DNA from: Coniferiporia sulphurascens
Lineage: Eukaryota > Basidiomycota > Agaricomycetes > Hymenochaetales > Hymenochaetaceae
Reading direction: 5' to 3'
Length of the DNA: 64,000 bases
Assembly: GCA_002794785.1 (NCBI GenBank)
Contig: NBBA01000007.1
Coordinates: 992,001 to 1,056,000 of the forward strand
Shown here: positions 57,971-64,000 of the stretch, one piece after another
How the letters are laid out: each line of letters begins with the position of its first letter
How positions within the stretch are numbered: position 1 is the first letter of the stretch
Program-made: the position numbers and the translations under genes
The notes under the pieces: model-generated
Database searches by the model: none
What the model saw: only the letters and a program-made list of their open reading frames with translations
What the model was told of the DNA's origin: nothing

Positions 57971-58028
57971 GGGGGAGTTTTAGCTGCCCGCACTAGTCAA
58001 TGGTGGTGGTTACTGGTCAAGAAGGATG
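57971..58028 (-). promoter_or_regulatory. LINE K 5' leader (58 nt)
   Basis: Same leader as in LINEs C and O: CCATCCTTCTTGACCAGTAA…GGCAGCTAAAACTCCCCC-ATG. It shows that the leader is conserved in all three subfamilies. Confidence 0.7.
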
Positions 58029-58472
58029 GGATAGTGACTCCCGCCACAATGCACTCCATGTGCATGTGGGAGGCATAGGCTGCAGAGTGGTGATCAATGA
58101 TCATTTCTGTGGTCAGGTTAGCGGAGGATGGTCATGCCGCGAATGTGGTCACGATGTTCCCCTTTACATTATATGAAGAGGAGAGGACTGGGACTTGGTC
58201 TGCAGTGGGGAGGGAGGCAAAGAACTCATGGGATGTCTTGGTCAGGGCCATTGCTGACTTCTGGTTTTCGGCCCATATGCCGACCGTTGGGGTGAGGACC
58301 AAGGTCGGGTCCTTGGTGTACATTGTGGGAGGTGGGGGCACCTTACACTGGCGCTTCTTCTTCTTCTGCACTGGGTTGATGACCACTCCTGTGGCCGGGG
58401 CCACTGGAGATGGGTTGACAGTTGTTGGGGGGGCCGCTGCTGTGGCCACTTGTGCATAGGAGGTGGGGGCGG
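58029..58472 (-). pseudogene. LINE fragment S: gamma ORF1 middle part
   Basis: Codes SYAQVATAAAPPTTVNPSPV, a Lys-rich patch, CKVPPPPTMYTKDPTLVL, HEFFASLPTADQVPVLSSSYN and GNIVTTF. Both ends are abrupt: LINE K's 5' end on the left and plus-strand T on the right. At the right junction ORF1 sequence switches to oppositely oriented RT sequence within the same G/C-rich stretch. Confidence 0.82.
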
Positions 58473-60581
58473 AACCCCACTGCCACCACCCCAACCAGCT
58501 GCCCCACCCATCCTCCTCACAGAGCTTATGGGGGCACTGGCCGACACCTCCAACCTATCGGCACTGGGCCTCTTGGGAATAGGCTACTGCCCCCTGAAAT
58601 GGGTGGTGGACACTTACCCCAATGAGATTCTCTCACTTTTCAATGACTGCCTGCACTTGGGGCACCACCCTGAGTGTTGGCGGGCAGCAAAGGTGGTGAT
58701 GCTCTGGAAGCCAAACAAGAAGGACCCCTTCGCACCACGTTCATACCAGCCCATCATCCTTGAGGAGACCCTAGGGAAACTCCTCAAAAAGATTATTGCT
58801 AACCGGCTCCAGTTCCTCGCCAACACGAGGGACTGGTTGCCACCGAACCAATATGGGGGGCGCCAAGGCCACTCGGTCTACGACACTGCCCAACACCTTC
58901 TACAGATTGCGGAGCATGCCCACTCAGAAGGCCTCGTCTGCTCGATCCTAGCAGTCGACATTCAGGGTTTTTTCGATTCAGTACACCCCCAACTCCTCCA
59001 CCGCCAACTGCTGGACCTAGGTTGTGTTAAGCTCAACGGTTACGCAGTGATCAATGTCGGGGCTTCCTGATCATCGGAATTGATGATACGGCAATGGGGC
59101 TTCCTAGATGTCATAAGTCGAAGATGATCAGCGATGGGGCTTCTTGATCGGCGATGTGGACGCATTATGCTTCTTAGCGGAGTTGGGTTATGACGAAGCG
59201 ACTAATGGCCGAAGAGGCGCACAGTGGACTGATGGTAGCAGATAAGGGGCTTGTATGAACAAAGAGCACAAGCTTAGGGCTTGTGCTACTGAAGTTACAT
59301 GCTTATATGCTACTCTATGTGTTTACTACTGTAGTGGCCTGTGTAGGGTAGTTTACCAGACTATGGAAGGTCATGGAAACCCAAGGAGTGCCTTGGTAAT
59401 ACAAGTAGGGCTATCAGTAAGCAAAGCACGTCATGATGGTGCACTAAGGCATCATCATGGCATCTTATGGCGCAAGGCGAGTATGGATGAGTAAGGCAGG
59501 GAGATGGGGGAATTGCGCTGGCTGATGATGACAAAGAGGAAGTGAGTCAGCGCAGGGAGGGAAAGTAAAGGAAAATTGTAACAGGTTGTGCACCCGATAT
59601 GGCCAACTGGTGTTTGTCCTTCATGATGGACCAGCAAGTCACTGTAGCCTTCGATGGCACCACCCTCCCTACCACCCCTAAACCCGACTTCGGCACCCCT
59701 CAAGGATCACCAGTCTCCCCAATCCTGTCGACCATATTTGTGGGTGTGGTACTCCAGCGCTTCCACCAAGCCGGCACCACAGCCTTAGCATATGTCAATG
59801 ACCACTTACTAATTTGTGTTGGCCCTTCTGTAGCATCCAACTGCCACTCCCTAGCCAGCGCATACCACCAACTCGACACACTCTTTGGCACTATCGGCCT
59901 CAACATCAAAGCCGCCAAGACAGAGTGCCTCCACTTCCACCCCCCCCTGGCAATGAACTGGCTACAACGGCTGGGACACTGCCGGGATCCAGGTCAACCC
60001 CAACACCCTAATTCGCCCCTCAATCCCTCTATGATGGTTGGGGATTTGGTGGGACCTGGGCCTCTCATTCAAGCCCCATGTCGAGCACATGCACTCTAAG
60101 GGACTCTCTACCCTTGCCGCCCTCCGCATCCTGGGCAACACCCAATGTGGAATCTCAGCCCTCCTCCTCCACCGCCTCTATACCTCCTGCGTCCGCTCCG
60201 TCCTGTCATGGGGGGCGCCAGTCTGGTGCCATGGCCACCGCCAAAAAACATTAGTAAACCGCCTTCAGGCCATGCAAAACATGGCTTGCTGCTGGATTCT
60301 TGGCATCTTTAAAGGCACCTCCCCCCATTCCACTAATTTCCTTTGCTCCATTCCCCCTCTCTCTTTCTATTTTGAATATATAAAGACCACCCATTCTCTG
60401 TGCCTCTGGCACACCCTGCACTCCATTGGCTGTAAACTTTTTAAAAATGTAGCTAATAGACCTTTTTCCCTTTCTCTGCAGGTCCGAGCTCCCAAGGTTC
60501 AGAAAGTCCCTGCATACACACATCCCCCATGGACGGATCCCCTGGCCTTCACTCAGGGCCGTGTACGCTTCACCACCCCCG
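58473..60581 (+). pseudogene. LINE T (gamma), RT and start of RNase H, with LTR9
   Basis: Starts in the Pro-rich linker (PLPPPQPAAPPILL), then RSYQPIILEETLGKLL, AVDIQGFFDSV (motif A intact) and LLDLGC. After LTR9 it continues MANWCLSFMMDQQV, FGTPQGSPVSPILS and AYVNDHLLICVG: YVDD is YVND (AAT, 59797-59799, CpG-type). Frameshift near 59950, then the thumb region and VPAYTHPPWTDPLAFTQGRV, ending at 60581 at the tail of LINE U. Neither end has a target duplication. Confidence 0.87.
59025..59583 (-). mobile_element. Solo LTR9 (559 bp), TSD GGTTG
   Basis: TGTTAAGC…TTGTAACA, flanked by GGTTG at 59020-59024 and 59584-59588, inside the RT of LINE T (LDLGC | GCAPDM). Hairpin intact. Confidence 0.94.
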
Positions 60582-61469
60582 TTTTTTTATATTTTATTTT
60601 ATTTTATTATTCCTGCAGTATTACATAATTACAAGCTGCCCCCCCAAAGGGGGGCCCTAACTACATAACAATGGAGGCGCCCGTCATCGTGCAATGCATG
60701 AAACTGGGCAGGGGCCCTGCTCCCCAAAGGGTGCCAAGGTGTGAAGGGCCCCTATTAGTACAAAGCCAGAAGAGAAGGGGGAGGAATACATATTGCTATG
60801 ACAATACCAAACGGGCAAGGGCAGGCAAAGGAGGTAGTTTAGAATGGAGAAAGGGGGGTGAGAGCACCGGCTGAGACATACAGTGTGGAGTCCGAAAGGT
60901 GGTCACAAAACAGAGAGAAAGGGAGGAAGCACACCTGAGAGCTCCAAGAGAGCCGGGTCCGAGTCCTGGGTATGGGGTCCGAGCATACGACACATGTAGT
61001 CCCGCAGGAGGTCCAGGTCCATGTCTTCATTGGTAGGGTGACCGTCAAGATCCATTGTGGCAAACGCCAGATGGATGGCTCCTGAGGTTCTGTCAGAGAG
61101 GTGGTTCAGATGCCCTGTCAGTCGGAGCCAGCGGCGCAGAACCGGGATAAGGTTTTCCTCGGCCCACTCTGAGTGGTGGGCTGGGAGGGGGGTTTTGGCT
61201 GGCCATATGCGCCGAATCCAAGGTTGGAAGGTGGTGCACCCGCCTAGAATGTGGGCGGTTGTCTGCGCAGGCCATGGCGGGTGGTTGTGCCATCTGCAGT
61301 GGGAGATCAAGCCGTGTTGGCACTGGTAGGCTGAGTCGAAGCTCAGCCAGTAGCCCCCATAGGGACCAGCGTGGCAGAGGACTTGTGCTACTGCAGAGAG
61401 GTGATGGCAGGGGTGGTCTGCAGAGTGTATGAGCAGCTTCCGCGGGTGATGGGAGGGGATTCCGTGTCA
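60582..61469 (-). mobile_element. LINE U (beta), 5'-truncated 3' end
   Basis: Tail complement TTTTTTTATATTTTATTTTA-like at 60582-60610, 3' UTR with GGGGCCCT/AGGGCCCC and C-run/G-run hairpins, and the ORF2 C-terminus to 61469. Its truncated side joins plus-strand V. Confidence 0.87.
60903..61469 (-). pseudogene. LINE U ORF2 C-terminal fragment
   Basis: Stop at 60903-60905 (LPPFLSVL). Codes CRWHNHPPWPAQTTAHILGG, WIRRIWPAKTPLPAHHSEWAEENLIPVL, NHLSDRTSGAIHLAF and DMDLDLLRDYMCRMLGP. Near identical to the same part of LINE O. A frame break lies near 61320-61400. No catalytic domain. Confidence 0.86.
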
Positions 61470-62737
61470 TCCTTCTTGTCCTCTTACCACCACCATCTCG
61501 GTTTTGCGACTGGGGTTGGCTGGGGGGAAGTCGCAGCTACCCGACCTTGTCTGGACTCTCTGGGACTGGGCATCGTACGAGAGAAGGTTCTGACTCACCC
61601 TGGTGTGCCAGGGTTGGTCATTGGTCGCTGTAACACGGCGGGGAATGGGCGCAGAGCTCGCCCGGCGGTCTTGGCAACCCGTCGAAAATGTTGCTACTGG
61701 TTGGATTCTCGGTGAGCTTGCATCCTTCTGGTGTCTGTGCTGTCCTCTTGGGGTGGCGTGCTCGTTGGGCCTGCATTGTATGTGGGCTCGGCGGGGGGGG
61801 ACACAATGTTAACGTCCTCACAGGGGGGGGAAACCCCCTGCCTCACAGCGGGCAACTTCGGTCAGGAGATCTTGGTTCGGGGCAACTTGGATCACACCTT
61901 TGGGTGCTGAGCAATACCCTCCTGGGCACCTCAGGGCCCACGTTGTCCCTGGCATGACAAATCAAAAACTGCCCCCCCAAATTCCCGAAAGGGTCTCTGA
62001 TGATGGCACCTCGTGCTAAAAGGAGATAGGGGGCTCATAACACATGGTGTGGTGGTAAGAACCACCCGACACCAAAAGGCGACAGGGCACCATGGGCCTC
62101 TTGGGTGGGTTGGACCCCCTTGAGGTGGTTAGTATCCCCTACTCCCTGGGACGGCTTTGCCACCGGGGTCAGGTATGTGAGACGGAGATCCTGGTACGAT
62201 CGCGGATCCAGAAGCGGGGCTGGGGGTTGACTGGGCGCTTGTCCCATGACCTCGGTTCCTGAGTATTCCGGCTGTAATGGCTGTTTCTGAAGCATGTGCC
62301 AGGGCACGGGAAAGGGCCTGCATGGAGTGTGCATCGGCATCCTGGTGCGCTGAAGTGTAGTGTCTTGGGCTGTAGTGCTGTGGGAGAGTTCCCCTCAGTG
62401 GCTCCAGAGGACTAAATCCTCTGTTGGTTCATGCGGGGGTAATTCCCACTACAGGCTTAAGTTGATTCCCAGAAGTGCAGCGGTACTCTACAGGACCTCT
62501 ATGGTCGGGGAGGGAATGTGTAGGGTAGGGGGGTTGTTCCATATGGGTGGGGTAGTGCCTATGGCACTGCGACCCTCACCCGGGATGGCCTCCTGGCGTG
62601 GCACACCTTACCCTAGTGCTCCAATATAGTGCCCATATGTCGTAGAGGACAGCGGGAGCAGTTTCGGTCGGCTGCATATCCCGAGGAAGGTACATGCATT
62701 GTTTGAGTCCCACAAGGGCGCTCTTAATTCTGGCTGC
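61470..62737 (+). repeat. R-like repeat V, longest copy, unclassified
   Basis: About 1.27 kb without supported coding. Bases 61800-62737 align with R copy a and R copy c in blocks (TTGTCCCTGGCATGACAAA, AAAGGGTCTCTGATGA, AACACATGGTG, TTAAGTTGATTCCCAGAA, GAATGTGTAGGGTAGGGG). The first 36 nt, CATCCTTCTTG + 7 different bases + ACCACCACCAT, resemble the LINE 5' leader; after that there is no similarity. It ends about AAGGGCGCTCTTAATTCTGG (near 62718-62737), the same end as copy c. No tail, target duplication or terminal inverted repeat found. Could be a non-autonomous element borrowing the LINE 5' end, or a 5' piece of an unrelated LINE. Confidence 0.55.
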
Positions 62738-63205
62738 CGAGCCGGTCCCTATGGGGGTTACTGGCTGAGCTTTGACTCAGCCTACCAGTGCAGGCATGGC
62801 CTGATCTCACACTGCAGGTGGCACAACTACCCCCCCTGGCCCGCACAGTCGACCACTCACATCCTCGGCAGCTGTAGTACCTTCCACCCATGGATACAAT
62901 GTGTATGGCCACCTCGGAACCCTCTCCCAGTCCACCACTCAGAGTGGGCTGAGGAGAACCGCCTCCTGGTTCTGTGCCATTGGCTCAAGCTGACAGGGCA
63001 CCTGAACCGCCTCTCTGACCATGCCACAGGTGCCATCAGGCTTTCCTTTGCCACGATGGACCTAGACGGCCACCCTACTGACAAGGATATGGACCTGGAC
63101 CTCCTACAGGAGTACATGCATTGTATGCTTGGACCTTGAACTCAGGACTCAGACCCAGCCCTTTTGGAGCTCTCAGGTATGCTCCCACCTTTCCCTTCAG
63201 ATTAG
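62738..63205 (+). pseudogene. LINE W ORF2 C-terminal fragment
   Basis: Codes GYWLSFDSAYQCRHGLISHC, HILGSCSTFHPW, HSEWAEENRLLVL, TGHLNRLSDHATGAIRLSF and DMDLDLLQEYMHCMLGP. TGA at 63137-63139 (CGA in intact copies) precedes the normal end LPPFPSD at 63205. No catalytic domain. Confidence 0.86.
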
Positions 63206-63519
63206 TGCCTGTCTTTCGGATTCCCACGGATACGTCTCGGCTGGCACTCTCGCCTCCCCATTCTCACTTCTAAGCTTCTTACTTTGCCTGCCCTCACCCG
63301 CTTGGTTGGTTTGTAGCGATATGTATCCCTCCTTCCTCAGTCTTTCTTATTCAATAGGGGCTCTCCACACTTTGGCACCCCTAGGGGAGCAGAGCCCCTG
63401 CCCAGTTTTGTGCGATGTGCAATGACAGGTACCTCCATTGTTATGTAGTTAGGGCCCCCCCTGGGGGGGCAGCTTGTAATTATGTAATACTGCAGGAATA
63501 ATAATTAAAAAAAAAAAAA
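62738..63519 (+). mobile_element. LINE W (gamma), 5'-truncated 3' end
   Basis: ORF2 C-terminus, 3' UTR (GGGGCTCT/AGAGCCCC stem; terminal CCCCCCC-T-GGGGGGG run) and a poly(A)-rich tail ending near 63519. Left it abuts V; right it abuts a 59-bp minus-strand gamma scrap. No target duplication seen. Confidence 0.88.
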
Positions 63520-63578
63520 GTCGGTTGGGTGGCCATCTAGGTCCATTGTGGCAAAAGACAGCCGGATGGCACCTGCCA
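63520..63578 (-). pseudogene. LINE scrap Y (gamma ORF2 C-terminus)
   Basis: 59 bp of minus-strand ORF2 encoding the AxRLSFATMDLDGHPT part, between the tail of LINE W and repeat R copy c. It is too short to say more. Confidence 0.7.
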
Positions 63579-64000
63579 GAATTAAAGGGCGCCCTTGCAG
63601 GACCCCACTACGCATGCACCTTCCTCATGACATAGATGCCTGACTGGTAGGACTTATACCCGACACGCTGTCCTTTATGGCACACTGGATTGGGAAGGGC
63701 ATGCCGTGCCAGGGAGACATTCCGAGTGGGGGTCGTGGCACCGTAGGCACTACCCCACCCATTGAGTGCCCCCCCTACCCTACACATTCCCCCCCTTACC
63801 CCGCTTTCCACTGTAGAGTGCCACTAGTTTCTGGGAATCAACTTAAGCACACAGTAGGACTTACTCCTATGCGCACCCATGCCAGATTTAGTGCTCTGGA
63901 GCCAGTGGAGGGAACTATCCCCCACCGCTACAGCTTGCTCCATAATGGAGGGGTTTCCTAGGCCCCCCCAGAGTTTCCTGTTCCCCGGAACATGCTTCAG
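63579..64000 (-). repeat. Unclassified repeat R, copy c (inverted, runs off the window)
   Basis: Reverse complement of the R unit. Starts at the unit end (AGAATTAAAGGGCGCCCTT, a palindromic AAGGGCGCCCTT) and continues past the point where copy a stops. From 63690 on it is nearly identical to copy a (840-1155). The two copies face each other across the window. Confidence 0.65.

Larger units (their letters stand above)
56077..58028 (-). mobile_element. LINE K (alpha), 5' end with ORF1 only
   Basis: Minus-strand copy with an intact 5' leader (57971-58028) and ORF1 up to the knuckles; everything 3' of 56077 is missing, replaced by the tail of LINE J. The 5' end joins gamma ORF1 fragment S in the same orientation, with 2-3 bp (TGG) shared at the junction. 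Confidence 0.88.

Noticed and set aside
60440..60485. Apparent mini-intron between RT and RNase H (GT, CTAAT-like branch site, pyrimidine tract, CAG)
   Set aside because: The stretch is in frame and encodes NRPFSLSLQ in all copies; LINE H reads straight through it from RT to RNase H. It is coding sequence that resembles a 3' splice site.
62700..62740. Repeat R/V as a Helitron (hairpin AAGGGCGCCCTT followed by CTGG)
   Set aside because: The ends are not in an A|T target (next base is C in both cases), no TC 5' end is seen, and spacing and end are not consistent between copies.
1..64000. Host protein genes, tRNA/rRNA genes or CRISPR arrays
   Set aside because: Every substantial open frame with recognisable content is LINE ORF1 or ORF2; I see no tRNA- or rRNA-like sequence and no regularly spaced identical repeats with unique spacers.

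Overview
The window is eukaryotic, repeat-only DNA. I find no host gene, rRNA or tRNA gene, or CRISPR array. Nearly all of it is one family of non-LTR retrotransposons (LINEs), inserted into each other. The LINE has two open reading frames. ORF1 is gag-like, with three CCHC-type zinc knuckles. ORF2 carries an APE-type endonuclease, a reverse transcriptase (RT), an RNase H and a C-terminal Cys/His motif. The architecture, the LTR type and the marked CpG decay fit a fungus, most likely a CpG-methylating basidiomycete; this is inference, not proof.

Three LINE subfamilies are separable, labelled here for convenience. Alpha: ORF1 starts MSNPSGY, ORF2 starts MNRDISILQW. Beta: ORF1 starts MSDYCGA, ORF2 starts MIGDISVMQW. 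Gamma: ORF1 starts MLNPSDY, ORF2 starts MIETLxILQW. All share a leader of about 60 nt, overlapping ORF1/ORF2 stop-start codons, and a 3' end with two GC-rich stem-loops followed by a short A/T-rich, often (TAA)n, tail. Nine solo LTRs of about 560 bp (TG...CA ends) sit inside the LINEs. Every one is flanked by a perfect 5-bp target duplication. No internal region of that LTR element is present.

Layout: LINE 3' end (1-335); unclassified repeat R (336-1155); alpha LINE A (1156-6702, LTR1 inside); beta LINE B (6703-13067); gamma fragment X (13068-14138); full-length gamma LINE C (14139-21712, LTR2 and LTR3 inside); gamma LINE D (21713-26644), split by LINE E, itself split by LINE F; beta P (26645-28144); gamma Q (28145-29530, LTR4); full-length beta LINE O (29531-35942); gamma LINE N (35943-45140, split by LINE I and LTR5-8); gamma M (45141-46551); alpha LINE J (46552-56076, split by LINEs G and H); alpha K (56077-58028); gamma S (58029-58472); gamma T (58473-60581, LTR9); beta U (60582-61469); R-like repeat V (61470-62737); gamma W (62738-63519); gamma scrap Y (63520-63578); inverted R (63579-64000).

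The order of events is readable in places. LINEs E, F, G, H and I are 5'-truncated insertions with 12-17 bp target duplications, so they are younger than the LINEs they interrupt. The LTRs are younger than their LINE hosts. All copies look dead. Many stops are CGA to TGA, and several catalytic Asp codons have become Asn, both as expected from deamination of methylated CpG. Many other junctions (1155, 13067, 21712, 26644, 28144, 35942, 46551, 58028, 58472, 61469) do not rejoin and lack target duplications, pointing to template switching, rearrangement or possible misassembly.
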